DNA of 64,000 bases from Pogonophryne albipinna (Eukaryota; Chordata; Actinopteri; Perciformes; Artedidraconidae), in assembly GCA_028583405.1 (NCBI GenBank), contig CM053249.1, forward strand, positions 39,467,759-39,531,758, read 5' to 3'. Every line of letters starts with the position of its first letter. The stretch's first letter is position 1. The translations under genes were made by a program, and so were the position numbers. Positions 43,277-55,350 of this stretch are shown one piece after another. The notes under the pieces are model-generated. The model worked only from the letters and a program-made list of their open reading frames with translations. It did no database searches and was not told the DNA's origin.

Positions 43277-43739
43277 CTTCGATCGCCGGGGTGTCGGCGT
43301 GGAGTGGACACGTTAATAACAGGTACGTTACTCAGAAAAAAATCCAACCTTGCCGTTAGTCCGAAAGGAAAAAAGGCGACGGTGTAGATCTTATTCTTTA
43401 AAGAATATTAACTGGTGTGTTAATACCTTTTTTTTATCTCTGTCTCCTCTGGTGTGAGAGAGAAAAGAGAACGTCCTCTTTACCGTGGTGTCGGTGTGGA
43501 GGGAAGAACAAACTAGCAACAGGTATGTTACTAGCTTGAAGAAAAAATCAAACCTTACCGTTATTTCGACAGAAAGAACGGCGAGGCAGATTACAATATT
43601 AACTGGTGTGTTAATATTGCTCAGTCTTCTTGCAAAGCAAAAAAGTAACCGGCAAGCGCCCGTCGACCGAATGTTAGCTTTGGGTTCAGTCTGTGGACCG
43701 TTAAGCTAGGCCGGTTACTGATAAGTCGAGATGTGCTCT

Positions 43740-43909
43740 GAAGCGAGAAGAGGTGTTTGAATGACGCTGCGTCGTAGCGCAAGCTACTTAAAGGGTGGGT
43801 GGATTCCCTGACGTTGACGTCAAGATCACCAGGATTGGCGCTTCTGTTTGCATACGCGTTGAGGCGCATCCCATAGTGAGACATCGAAGGGAGTGTTATG
43901 AATGAGAAC
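43740..43909 (-). repeat. Right inverted terminal repeat of DIRS
   Basis: Pairs with the left repeat; outermost part gtgagacatcgaagggagtg to aatgagaac is copied as complement in the ICR. Confidence 0.9.
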
Positions 43910-44340
43910 TTAGTTCGTAGTCACCCCCAGAGTGTCTAAAAAATATATATATATTTCGTCCATCCGTTCTCGAGTTATAAATGGGTGGTGTTTTTGGCGC
44001 CCCCTATAGTCCAAAATGAAAATGCTTTTGTGTACCTATTCCCAAAGACAGACTGAACCTATCCTGCAAAATATGTGATATTTAGATACATTATTTATGA
44101 GTATTTCTTTCTAAGCCCCGCCTTTTTGCGAGTACGTTTTGACTCATGGCGGCAATATTTATCTTCTGAACATGCTCATTTTCTACGGTAATGTGTCTGA
44201 CCCTCCACTGATGCTGTATACGAAGTTTGGTGTTGAAAAACCAAAAATTGAAGTTAACATTTCACTGTTTTGAAAATTATGCTAATTAAAAAAAAATGTA
44301 GGCGGAGCTTGGCGGTCCAAGAGGATTATTTGTAGAGCAG
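43910..44340. other. Right flank of DIRS, repeat continuation
   Basis: Contains cgtccatccgttctcgagtt and two further compact Gly/Ala codon-free blocks with aagccccgcc and ggcggagctt words like those left of DIRS. It is probably the other half of the same tandem-repeat family. Confidence 0.5.
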
Positions 44341-44394
44341 GTCGATACAGATAAGTGTGCAAAATGTCAGGTCATTCGGACTTACGGTGCGACT

Positions 44395-44620
44395 ACAGGG
44401 TTTCCCACACATAGACTATACTTGGGCGGGCCGCCCAGGTATACTAACGGCCTCCCAAGTATATTTCACGACCCATTTATTTTTAGGACCGGGGGTTTTC
44501 CCGATGGCCTGGCCTGTTAAGTGGCCTGCTGGCTGTTGGGGCAGAAGTAATTCTTTGGCGGGGGCTCTAAGGCCCCCCCCTCTGCCTCCGCGCCGTTCCT
44601 ATATGAGTTTGTTTTAAAAG
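44395..44620. mobile_element. hAT-like end (CAGGGTTTCCCACACATAGA)
   Basis: cagggtttcccacacataga is followed by a GGGCGGGCCGCCCAGG palindrome, typical of one end of a fish non-autonomous hAT. The other end was not found. Confidence 0.5.
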
Positions 44621-44639
44621 AAGGAAAACTCAAAGCAAC

Positions 44640-45889
44640 CAGGATAAGGGTTAAACAATAATCTGTTTTAATGATAAAAGGTAAGAATACAATACACTTT
44701 TAAAAAGGGGTAGGCCCACCCCTGCACTTGTCCTAATGCCGGGAGAACACCATCATCTTGACGGCAGGAGGAAAGAGACCGGACACAAGGACTCAACAGG
44801 AGATATTGTAAGAACAACGGGAGCCGAGATGATCCGGAAACAAGTGTCTCTTAGGTTGTAGCAAAACACATCTGGTGTCCGTTGTCACCCATTCTTGCAT
44901 AGACTTTCACACACCCATCCTGCAACATTCCAGAGACTTGAGTTGTGTCGAAAGAATATTCCCTTGCTCACAAAGATAATACAAAGGTTTCATTTCTCAT
45001 ATTTCCAGCTTCTGGTTACACAGACTGCTATTATGAATACAAAGTAATTAAACACACACATATACTATTCAAGATATGTAGACTTCCCTGACATGCTGGA
45101 GATCTTAAGAAGAATGTCTCCTCCCCCACCTAGTCTCCTGTCCTGCATAACTGCACCCTCTTCATACAGAGTAATAAAACATGTTTAAGCCAACTACTCC
45201 ACAATGTTTGTAGCAATTCAGTCCTCACCTCATGAAAGAATAAAACAGAGAAATCAATTGAACACAAACACAGATATAGTTTGAGCAGTAATCCCATCGA
45301 GCTGCTGCAATAGACACACATTCACCTCCTATCCTGCTGCCCTCCAGATGTCACATGTCTTTCTTCATGAAAGCCATATTTGTAAATGTTTAAACGTCAT
45401 GGGGCCACAAGATCAGTCAACTAACCAAAGTTAACTGTCCTTGTAGCCTAAAGCCATCGCTGAACTCCCTCTCACCTCGAGGTCAGATTACTGGACTGAA
45501 TACATTTATTGATAATTCAGACCTTAACTGTGTGACTCAATTCTCAAGGCCTCTTTATAGGTCTGCAGGATATGCATTATTAACTACAAGAATGTAACTG
45601 CATTATATCTGGGGAAAATGTCCCTTGGAGTTCCCCTGTTAATTTGCAAAGACCATTGATGATTAACAAAGACACTTATGGACCTCTCTATATCTGGAAA
45701 CTGCAACAAGACAATATTTTACCACATGGCCTTAGGATTTTTTGATTGTATGTATTGTGAACGCAACGCTGCGCAAATGTGGGTCTGCCTCACACAGGGT
45801 GACTGGCTGTCTACATGATGTGGCCTGCCGACATGGCCACTGTCATACAGATCATAAATCAAAGCCCTTGATTGGTCTCTGTGTGTCAT
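44640..45889. other. No gene recognised
   Basis: AT-rich sequence with only frames under 70 codons. No LTR, TIR or RT motif seen. Confidence 0.4.
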
Positions 45890-46390
45890 TCAAACTCGGG
45901 ATAACCTCAGCTCAGGTGAGGTAAAGGACTCTCTGAGTGTTTAGATAGTTAACTTAGTCTAAGTTCTCAGTGGGTCTCAAACGGTTTGGTCACCATTTAT
46001 GTAAACACATATTTCCATTTGAGGGGGTAGTGATTAGTCAAATATGCATGAATTAAAAAAAGTGAACTAGGTGAAAAAAGGTAAGATACACTTTTAAAAC
46101 TAGTCTTTGCTGCTGCCTCAAAGAGGAGGGAGACAGGAGAGGCTGGTTCAGGAGCCCAGACACACTCACAACTATAAATGAACCAAAAATAAATAAACAA
46201 GTTTCAGTGTTTTTTCATATTGGAAATGGTATGTTATTGGTTATGGCCATGATTTTATGATTATTGAAATGTATACAATTCTGTTTCATATGGGTTTCCT
46301 GTTCCCATAGATCAAGTCTCTTTATTTTCCCCTCAAAGTGCACCAGATTGATGCATTTAACTCCCCCGGACCCCCCTAGAGGATTTGAGG
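45890..46390 (+). repeat. Fragment related to the hAT core at 49.94-50.39 kb
   Basis: gtgaggtaaaggactctctg, gtttagatagttaacttagt, tatgtaaacacatatttcca and caaagtgcaccagattgatg all have close matches in the same order at 49951-50380. It is a partial copy of the same family, outside the nested cluster. Confidence 0.75.
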
Positions 46391-46427
46391 TCCACCTGCA
46401 CTTAAGATCACATGGATAGGTTCCTAA

Positions 46428-46500
46428 ATACATTACATTACATTGCATTTAGCTGACGCTTTTATCCAAAGCGACTTACAATAAGTGCGTTCGACCAACA
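46428..46500. repeat. Common fish repeat (ATTAC)n-CATTTAGCTGACGC
   Basis: attacattacattgcattta then gctgacgcttttatccaaag cgacttac: a motif I recognise as very widespread in teleost genomes. Its class is not certain. Confidence 0.65.
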
Positions 46501-47543
46501 AAATACAAACTTGAAATACATTTCCAATGTTCTAAATAGTAACCCATGTTTATTTGTGGTTAGTAGATTGCCTGTACCAGTGTTAATTTTGGCAGCTGTT
46601 TTTGATTTAGTCTTAGTCTTTAGACGAAAATGGTTATTAGTTTCTGTCACATTTTAGTCATTCCTATCCTTCGTAGTTTTAGTCGACGAAAACTCAAAAC
46701 GTTTTAGTCAACTTTTAGTCAAAATGTTCTCTCTTTTTAAAGAGCCTGTGACAGCATCCCAACAACTGTTGTGCAATGAAATATTGGGCTACTAGTCATC
46801 TCGAACCGTCAGTTTAAAAAAGAAGATGCGATACCGTTCCGATAAATATCAATAATTTCGAACATCGCGGGGAAATTCCTTCGAGTCATTTTGAAGTTTT
46901 GGGGGAAGCCGGAAGTGACGTCAATGCGGGAACGCTTCACTGTGCGGTGAGAGAGCGAAACACGGACAAAGTGTGTTGTCGTGTGTAGAAATGGTGAATT
47001 ACTGAGTTTAGGCACGTTAATAACGTTTTAATGAAGTTGACTACAGTATATTCATATTTGTCAGTGCTTTCATGTCAATTCGGCGAACATAAACATAAAT
47101 GATCGTGGTGAAGATGATGATTAAATTAGGATTACAAATCGGTAGTGAGAGCTGCTGAATTTCCTCCCGTAGGATGTGATATAAAAACAAATCGATTATT
47201 TTTGTAGTTGTAAACTCAAGTGGATTAAACTACATTTATTAGTGCTTTCATGTCAATTCGGCGAACATATGATACATTAAATGATCGTGAGAATGATGAT
47301 TAAAAATCGTTTGTTTGAGCCGGTCTGCATTTCCTGATGAGAAAACAAACCGATGCTTTTTGTAGTTGTAGTACACCAACATGGATTAAACGTGTGGTTT
47401 TTTTTACCACAATGTTGGGGAAATTAATGGATAAAATGCACGGATTATTATTATGATTATTATTCCCACTCCGATCGGGACACTAGGTCCACCGTTTCCC
47501 CGCAGCGAGGCTCCCCCCGTTGACAGTTTACGTGGGCTGGGTG

Positions 47544-48425
47544 CAGTGGCGGACTGGCCATCGGGACGAATCCCGATGGGCCGGTACCGAAGTGGGCCGG
47601 TTGGATAAGTCACTAGCACATCCCCCATAGGCGGCGCGTGAGGCTCAGGTTTGGGAAGGCTAAATAACTTTTTTTACCTGACGCTGCCCGGCTCCGGCGT
47701 CTATAGAAAAGAGATCAACTCAGTGTGCGGAGTTTAAATCTCTCAAGTTATATTACAGGATAAAGGAAATGCAGTTTAAACTGCCGTATGCAGAGAAGAC
47801 GCCGACGTGTCGCACTTATCATTCATATTAAATCATCAATCAGATCATCGATCATATAATATCATAATATATCATATATTTCCTTATCCGAGTCAGCTTC
47901 TCCAGCCGTATCTGGCCGTGCAACACTTACAGTGTCACATACTGTATGCAGAAGTATTATTTTAAGCAACACATTATGTTGACGAAACACTCAAGTCAAA
48001 TGTAATTAAAGTCAGATCCACTCGTGTCTTAGACGTGAACGCGCTCTCAGCTGGTGAGAGAAACCCTGGCTTGATTTACCGAGTTAATAACCAGCGTCGT
48101 AGGACCGCTTAGCGAGATCTCGTTTGTTAGTTTGTTGTTGTTAGTTTGTTTGTTACTCAAACATATCCAGGGTATGTTGAACTGGCTTCGTAGTACAGGG
48201 CACATGTGGCTAGCAGCGCTAATGTCAAAGACACAGACATTATACATTATATTTGTATTTTACCAGGATGCAGTGACACAAATATTTGGGAAGGCTTAGC
48301 CTTCCCCAGCCTACAGCACCCGCCGCCCCCGACATCCCCCACTCCCCCCGTTGACAATTTACTAGCGGTACCGAAGTGGGCCGGTCGAGAGTCCCGGGAT
48401 GATTTTTAGTCTCATTCCACCACTG
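47544..48425. mobile_element. hAT-like element B
   Basis: CAGTGGCGGACTGG and CCACCACTG inverted ends, with 8-bp flanks gctgggtg and gctacatg agreeing at 5 of 8 positions. Carries GGGCCGGTACCGAAGTGGGC on the left and a match on the right. Holds element C. Confidence 0.65.
47627..48331. mobile_element. Element C, short copy, 9-bp TSD
   Basis: Begins ATAGGCGGCGCGTGAGGC and ends AGCACCCGCCGCCCCCG, flanked by the exact 9-bp duplication acatccccc (47618-47626, 48332-48340). The longer copy is at 60.85-62.55 kb. Worn TIR GGCGGCGxGTG. Superfamily unresolved; 9-bp targets occur in Mutator-like elements. Confidence 0.85.
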
Positions 48426-48944
48426 GCTACATGAAGTATGATCGCCCATATTGACCTAATTCCTAAACTTCTAACAGATACAACATAAACCGATCCTTCA
48501 GCCTCATATGAGCTCTCAGACACGTTCAAAATTAAACTGTCATCGCTGTCTGAGTTTGCTGCTGTGTGCGCCATCGTGTTTACATGCAGATGCTGGGATC
48601 CTGAACGGTGCAGCTGGAGCGCTGTGCCCGCAATGACGTCACCCATAATTTGGCGGGACTTGAAGAATCCCCGAGAAGATCCAGAATATGGTCAACATTG
48701 AAGGGCAGATTAATGGTTATCAAAGTACAAATATCCAAAATCAGTTCAGTAACGGTTTTCAAGGGGAAAATATTTACTCAAATTGATGGGTTTGGATGAT
48801 GGGGGAAACTCGTGTCACAGGCTCTTTAAACTAATTCAGTTAGGCAAATACAGGTATCTGAAATTGGAATCAATGTGACAGCATCAAGTGTTGAAATTCG
48901 TAAAGCAACATTTCACTCTCTTAACACTTTACTTGTGTAATATA

Positions 48945-50729
48945 TAGGGTTGGGTACCGAGAACCGGTTCCAACATTTCGATTCCAACGGCATCATTTAG
49001 AAATGTGAATTTCGGTTCCGCTTTTTGATGTCTGAGGAAATGTTTCTCGCCGCTCTCCGTAGCCTACTGTATGACTGCGGCGGGGCGGGAAATGTAGCAT
49101 TGTACCCATAGATATATAAAAACCATGGATGTGATATAAACACGTGTTTATATATATCGATGGTTGTACCTACACTTCCTACAGCGTAACCTGAGAACAG
49201 GGCCGGCCCGTCGCACTGGCGTTATAGATGTTCGCCTCGGGCGCCAGATCTGTGGAGGCGCTGCGCTGACAGCTCTGGGAGAAAAAAAAAGAAGTTTTGA
49301 CCGTTGGTGCTCATCCTAATGTTCTGCCTTGATGTAACAACATTCATAATTAAGTAAATGTAACACCCTTTTCACCCCGGTTACACGTTTCATTCGCCCT
49401 GTATGATGGGCGCTGTAACGGCCCCTACACACGGCGGCGTGCGTTGCCGCTTCAACGCTTCTGCCCATTCACTTTGAATGGGGTGACGTTGCGATTCGCC
49501 GAACTGCATTGTGGGAGCAAAGCGTAGCTTCTCTCGCGGTGCTCGCTGCAAAAGTAGAGCAATGTTCTACTTTTGAAGCCTCGACGGAGGCGTCAGCCAA
49601 TCGAATCATATGCCAGTACAAGCTCTAGCCAGTCAAACCGCGTGCTTGTGGCGTCTTGGGCGGGAGATTCATGTGATTGGTTGTTGGTCGAGTTTCAGCC
49701 CCCCCCGCCGGCAAGTGACAACGCACACCGCCGTGTGTAGGGGCCGTAAGTGATGAAAATGGGGGATGTTGGCTTATCTGGCGCCCGCAGCTCACAGCCA
49801 ACGTGCGAGGGAGAGAGGGAGGGTGCAACGGTACGCGCTGTTGTTATTAGCATCTGGTGCTAGCTGCTCTAACGGAAGAAGAAGATGTTTCTACAATGAT
49901 GTGGAGGGAGAGTCCTCTCCAGTCAGACTGAGGCTGATAACTACAGCTCAGTGAGGTAAAGGACTCTGAGTGTTTAGATAGTTCACTTTAGTCTAAGTTA
50001 TCTCAGTGGGTCTCAAACGTTTTGATCACAATTTATGTAAACACATATTTCCAAGGCACTCCTTTATAATGAATGGGATAAAACAGGTTTGAAATCATTC
50101 CAATGTAAACTATAGGACAGTAAACCAGACATATCGTTTTAAACTGGAGAGATAAAAAAATATGCATAAATAAAATAGTAAAATAAGATATGAATGAACA
50201 ACAAAAATAAAATACGTAACATGTATTTGTTATTGGCTATGGTAGGTTATTGGTTATGTTCACATACTTATTTAATTATTAAAATGTAAACCGATCTTTT
50301 TCATATGGATGTTAAGAGTTGTACCCCCTAGATCAGGTCTCTAGTAATTCTGCTTAAAGTGCACCAGATTGAAGCATTTTACTTTAAAATGTTCAAACAT
50401 TTCTTCCCGGTATGCCTGAGAAGGCAGATATGCTTGTTTTTCTCAACAAGAACTGTTTTTAAATGGGGGGGGGGGGTTTCCTTTAAAAGTTGGACTGTTG
50501 TAGCTTCAGTGGTTCTCAGGTTACAGTTACATAGCTGTGAATATTACTGTAAACTAACCTGTGTAAAAGTTTCTCGAATAAATGTAATTTTTTTGGTGGA
50601 AGAAGCATGTATCATTTTTTTACCCTGCCCCTCAAAGAATCGGAATTGAGAACCGTTAAGAACCGGAATCGAAAAGTAGAATCGGAATCGGAATCAGAAT
50701 CGTGGAAATTCAAACGATACCCAACCCTA
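48945..50729. mobile_element. hAT element D, 1.79 kb, intact TSD
   Basis: TAGGGTTGGGTACCGAGAACC-type left end and GATACCCAACCCTA right end, flanked by the exact 8-bp gtaatata (48937-48944, 50730-50737). Subterminal GAATCGGAATC words. Contains a Harbinger-like MITE. Confidence 0.92.
49419..49746. mobile_element. Harbinger-type MITE, 328 bp, TAA TSD
   Basis: CGGCCCCTACACACGGCGG and CCGCCGTGTGTAGGGGCCG are near-perfect inverted ends, flanked by TAA (49416-49418, 49747-49749), the 3-bp target of PIF/Harbinger. No coding capacity. Confidence 0.92.
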
Positions 50730-50737
50730 GTAATATA

Positions 50738-50830
50738 TAGGGATGGGTATCGCTAAGGTTTTTAACGGTACTACTACTCTTATAGATACTGCTTATCGAT
50801 CCGGTACCTTAACGGTATTCTTGTAGGTAC
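50738..50830. mobile_element. hAT end F (TAGGGATGGGTATCG)
   Basis: TAGGGATGGGTATCGCTAAG follows directly on the target duplication of element D, showing D inserted next to or inside the end of another hAT. Its other end was not located. Confidence 0.55.
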
Positions 50831-50935
50831 TTTGTTATTTTTTAAAGAAAAACTAAACAAATTGTTAACCGAATTAACATTGCTTTATTTACATGTGAAA
50901 TCAATCAATAAAATATGTTTAATTATGTTATTATA

Positions 50936-51418
50936 TTGTACTGTACTTGAGTAAAATGTTGAGGTACTTGTACTTTACATTTAAATGTGTTACTACGTAG
51001 TACTTCAACTACACTACAGTTCAGAGGTAAATGGTGTACTTTTACTCCACTACATGTATTTAATCCCTTTAGTTACTTTACAGATCTGGATGAAAGATGT
51101 GAAATCTAATCAAGTGTTAAATCAGACTTTAGTTCCACCTGGAGTAAATTCACAAGCTACCCTGCAGTATACAAAGTCATTCAAACTAGCTGCACCTTTA
51201 CCAGCTTTGAGAACACTTTAATGATAAATAATTATAAAATATATCATATATATTATTCTGGAATGGACCAATCTGCACAATGACTACTTTTATTGTCGCT
51301 ACTTTTATACTTTTACTTGAGGAACATTTTGAATGCAGGACTTTTACTGTAACAGAGTATCCTACACTATGGTATTTTTTTACTTAACTACAAGATCTGA
51401 GTACTTCTCCCACCTCTG
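50936..51418. mobile_element. Tol2-like non-autonomous hAT remnant
   Basis: Right end tacttctcccacctctg (reverse CAGAGGTGGGAGAAGTA) and many acttgagtaaaa/gtacttttactc words are typical of Tol2-related MITEs. A similar patch (tttactccactacatttag) recurs at 53735-53890. Confidence 0.6.
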
Positions 51419-52060
51419 CGCACCTGATGTGATAACGTTACTCGTAATTGGCGCAACAGAGCTACGAGTTAAGGAAGTCGAAAATTGTGCATTTCTCCGA
51501 TTGAATATGACGCCTTTTGGCCGGCTGTTTGGACAGACTCCTCTACTCGTGTCAACGCGCTTACGCCATAACACTAATGGCAAACAAGCTTTTTCCACAT
51601 CAAGCCTTGTAGAGTGTCTCTATACTCTCTGAACGCTCCGTCCCCGGCAGATCTCTGTGTCCGCTGCAGCATGTCTGTTAGGCCCCGCCCCCCGCACACA
51701 GAGAGACACAGGGAGATCGCTCTTCTGGAGTGAAGAGAGCGGAAATAATGATATTGCAAGTTAGAAACGTAAGATGCATTTCGACAGACAAGATGGACAC
51801 TTGGGGGAAAATGTACTGCATTTTGAATGTACGATAGTCCACCATTAACACCTTAGTCCCGTCTCGTCAACGAAAACTAAATATACATTTCGTCATAGTT
51901 TTCGTTATCAATAATCTATTTTTAGCTCGTCATCGTCTCGTTTTAGTCATGTAAAAAAGGTCGTTGACGAACATTTTTCGTCATAATTTTCGTTGACGAA
52001 ATTAACACTGGCCTGTACCTGTTCGCTCTGCCATCGCGTGAAGGGTCTGCTAACAACAAT

Positions 52061-52131
52061 TGCAACAACATTAAAATGAACCTTTCTGTTGGTCGCTTAC
52101 CAACAGAAAGGTTCATTTTAATGTTGTTGCA
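52061..52131. repeat. Perfect hairpin, 33-bp arms, 5-nt loop
   Basis: 52061-52093 and 52099-52131 are exact reverse complements around cgctt. It lies 50 bp right of element A and probably belongs to the common fish repeat split by A. Confidence 0.95.
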
Positions 52132-53301
52132 CGTCACAAAGGCACTTTTTTTTATAGTTTCACTCCGTTTGAATGTCAGTGGACTGCAAATAAGTAAACA
52201 AAGGAGCATGGCTGCTCATTCCCTGGCTCTCAAAAGAGTTTGGCTGGCTGTTTAATCTATGTTCATATAGAGAGAACAGTACACCCCTAATGTGTAAGCA
52301 CATACAAGCAGGTCACACAGTATGATCACAAATACATAACATCTGTTAAAAATCTGTTTTTATTCAAAAGTACAGGCTGTTATGTGTTCTCAGCCTTGGA
52401 GAAACTTGACATGTTTTGGTATATGTCCAACCCTGTCTCCTAAAAATTACGTTCCCACAGAACTAAACTGCATTCTGAATTACGTTTAGCTAGAAACTAT
52501 ATTATATATAGAAACATATTTTCTCCCACGTTACGTTTCTTATGAACGTATCTTAAATACGTTTATTTTCTACATATCTTTGCCATTTATTGTCTTGCTT
52601 ATAATAATGATAATAGTCATTTATAAATATCATTTTAGAGCACACATTTGAAATCGACAATCGGGCTCGATATATGGTTGAATTAAAATCAGTAGGCGAG
52701 GCTGTAATTTCTCCAGCTGTTACTCTCATGAGCGAGGCAGAAAATAATAGTTTTAACAGCCAAAAAGCTGCTGTGTCGTTTATTGCACCTCAAACATTAA
52801 AACAAATCCAGAGTTACGTGTTTCTGTACTTCCTCTAAGAAGAAAGGACAATAACAGAAGAGCTCTGTGGCTTCAGGCTTGATCGCTGTTCAAATGACAG
52901 CGTTGGTTTCCCCAAAAGTGGGCGGGGCTGTAAAGTGACGTAGATTTTACTATCATCTATTATTCAAAACCATTCTATTTATTCTAACGTAAATTACATG
53001 CCAGTGTTTTAACTTTGTATTTATTTGTTTTTATTTTAAATCGTATAATGTCGGATTTTTTTTGTCGTCTGTGAGGAAAAGAAATGGGGCTTAGAGCCTC
53101 AAAATACTGAAATCTGTATTTTTTTAAATCTTTTCCTTCTAATTTGTTATTCTTTTCTAAATAACACACTGTTATTTACACAACAATAACACACAATTAT
53201 CCTTGTTTTTATTTATTTGTTTAATTCTATAATCTTGGGCTTTTTAGCATGCTTTTTAGCCATAAATAAAGTCACCAGAAACAGACGGGACATTTCGAGA
53301 T

Positions 53302-55122
53302 TTAGGATGGCCGAAGACACTACACTACCCATAATCCCCAGCTATCGTTTGGGACTACAGTCCCGTTGACAAACCCCGTGATGTTGGAGTGGGAGTGCGC
53401 CAAGGTTACGCCGAGCGTCAAGCTCTTTGAAATGGAACGAAACCACGGCAGACTATTCAAAACTGGACTTGAATGCCCCCCGAGAACTACACATGCTGTC
53501 TATTGTGTTTCGCAAAATGTTCTCTATGGCACGTATCTACTGGGAATTGTAGTTTTAAAAGACGTTTTTCCCAAAATTTGAAGTTGACAGTATTAAACTG
53601 TGTACAGCCCTGGAGGTTTAGGCGATAGGAAACACATTGGTGTGTACATTTAAAACATGTAATTACTAAATGGGTGAAAATCGCTTGTGTCCATAATGCG
53701 CAGCATTAATATATACCCACACAACAGCTCATTGTTACTTTGTAATTCTACTCCACTACAATTCAGAGGTTAACCTGGTATTTTTACTCCACTACATTTA
53801 GTTTAGTTACTTTGCAGATTCTGATTAATGATGTGAAATATAAACAACCCTTAAAACAGACTTTAGTTACACCTGAGTAAAATTCAGGGAAGGTGATTGT
53901 CAAGTGCCAACAATCAGGAGAGATATTTGATAGTTGGTGCTTGAGAAGACTAAACATTTATCTGCAGATCCCTATAAAGTATATTCATTACTCGTTATTC
54001 TCTACTAATAGTTAATTAAAAACTGTATAATGGCTATTTTGCACATCCCTTTCAAGATTTCAAGATTTTCTAAGGTGTATTGATCATATACACAACTTGG
54101 GTCGCAGGTTCCTCAACAGCGCATTACAAGACATCTATCAATATGTGTATACCTCCACCATTAAACTGTCATATTCTGCACATTTCTTATACTGTATCTA
54201 CATACATAAGAGTATAATTAATGTGTATAATATCAGTTAAAATAAGTGCTTCAACATAGTTAACATTGCAGGAAAGCAATATATTAGACGTTAAGTACTT
54301 TGTCAGGCTTAATATATCTATCTGTAGATAGATACCCCCAAAGCTTTTTTCTTATTTGAAAGAAGACCTTAACCTAAAGTATTCGTTAATGTGTTAATAA
54401 AGGTTAATTAGTTTTTCTGTTTTGCACATCCTCCTATTAATATCGTACATCCGGCACTAAACTGTTTTATTGTAGAGATCACTTATAGTATCTTCTTGAC
54501 TTTTTATATTCTATGTTTCTATCATTGACCTTCTACTTTCCTCCTATGAAAGTATGTACTCTTAATATTTTTTTCATCAAATAACATTATTCAACAAAAA
54601 TAATTCAATAACGTGCTTTAACCACTAGGCGGTGCACACAAGGTACAAAGCATACTAATAATAACTTTGAATTATTAGTGTAGTACACTTATGTATGTAT
54701 AACATCTGAAGATGTGTAGTTTTATTCATGTTTTTACATAATTTTACAGGATATTGCTATACTATTTCTCATGTTTTACTTCTAACATTAATATCTGATT
54801 TGTAAAACATCACAGACAGAAAGGTATATACGTCATTTAATGGTAAGCTATTGAAATTGTGATTCCATAGATGTGTCTCCCATCACCCAAATCCCCTGAC
54901 TATTCTCTCAACTCAGTATTTACATTCTTATATTCAAAGAAAATCAGTAATATCTTTAAAAACTACAAGTCCTTTTCTATTAGCTGTGCACCGTTATGGT
55001 GTAAATATAATCTATCTACCAATTGGATCAAATATAAAAGTCAGCTGAATTACTATTGATACTGCAAGGAGACGTATTGTGTGAAAAAAAATTGAAGATG
55101 TTATTTAATTGTTGATATATTT
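53302..55122. other. Core of the long-TIR element, left part
   Basis: Includes a plus frame 53366-53581 without known motif, a Tol2-like patch near 53735-53890, and AT-rich sequence. No gene is supported. Confidence 0.45.
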
Positions 55123-55350
55123 ATGATCCACGTCAAGTATTCAGTTTTGGCGGCAGTTCTCCTGTTTGTCTCTCTCATCAGGGATGGCAGATCTGTAATA
55201 TTTAATGCAGCCGAACCGTGTATTACAATGCCGTTATGTGATGACTTCCAAAGAGAAAAGCAAGAACACTCTGAATTAGGTATTATTTTATTTTTCGTTT
55301 TCGGATATCATATCTTATTAACACCATATCCCAGCGTGCATTGCGGCTAA
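55123..55350 (+). CDS. Small ORF with signal-peptide-like start
   Basis: A 75-codon frame begins MIHVKYSVLAAVLLFVSLIR with a hydrophobic core and possible cleavage after it, then a short polar part with two Cys (AEPCITMPLCDDFQ) and a hydrophobic end. A possible splice donor (gtatta) follows ELG. It sits in the core of the long-TIR element. It may be chance, or an exon captured from a secreted host protein. I do not recognise it. Confidence 0.25.
   Translation: MIHVKYSVLAAVLLFVSLIRDGRSVIFNAAEPCITMPLCDDFQREKQEHSELGIILFFVFGYHILLTPYPSVHCG

Larger units (their letters stand above)
37976..43909 (-). mobile_element. DIRS retrotransposon, near full length (5.93 kb)
   Basis: Minus-strand order is gag, RT, RNase H, tyrosine recombinase. 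The ends are inverted repeats (38026-38197 with 43740-43884), and an internal complementary region at 38219-38321 is complementary to both outer ends joined head to tail, the diagnostic DIRS layout. There is no integrase and no LTR. DIRS elements are thought to integrate circular DNA by their tyrosine recombinase without target duplication. Present defects: an amber codon in gag, a one-base loss at the RT active site, and a frame change in the recombinase. Confidence 0.95.
46741..48825. mobile_element. TTAA-flanked element H (Kolobok/piggyBac-like)
   Basis: AGAGCCTGTGACA and TGTCACAGGCTCT are perfect inverted ends, each next to TTAA (46737-46740, 48826-48829). Superfamilies with TTAA targets include Kolobok and piggyBac. 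Inserted in element A, and itself holds element B. Confidence 0.85.
46578..52010. mobile_element. hAT element A, 5.43 kb, outer shell of a nest
   Basis: CAGTGTTAATTTTGG at the left and AAATTAACACTG at the right are inverted, with further GTTTTAGTCGACGAAAA / TTTTCGTTGACGAA subterminal matches. The exact 8-bp duplication gcctgtac flanks both (46570-46577, 52011-52018). No transposase is left; most of the length is later insertions. Confidence 0.95.
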
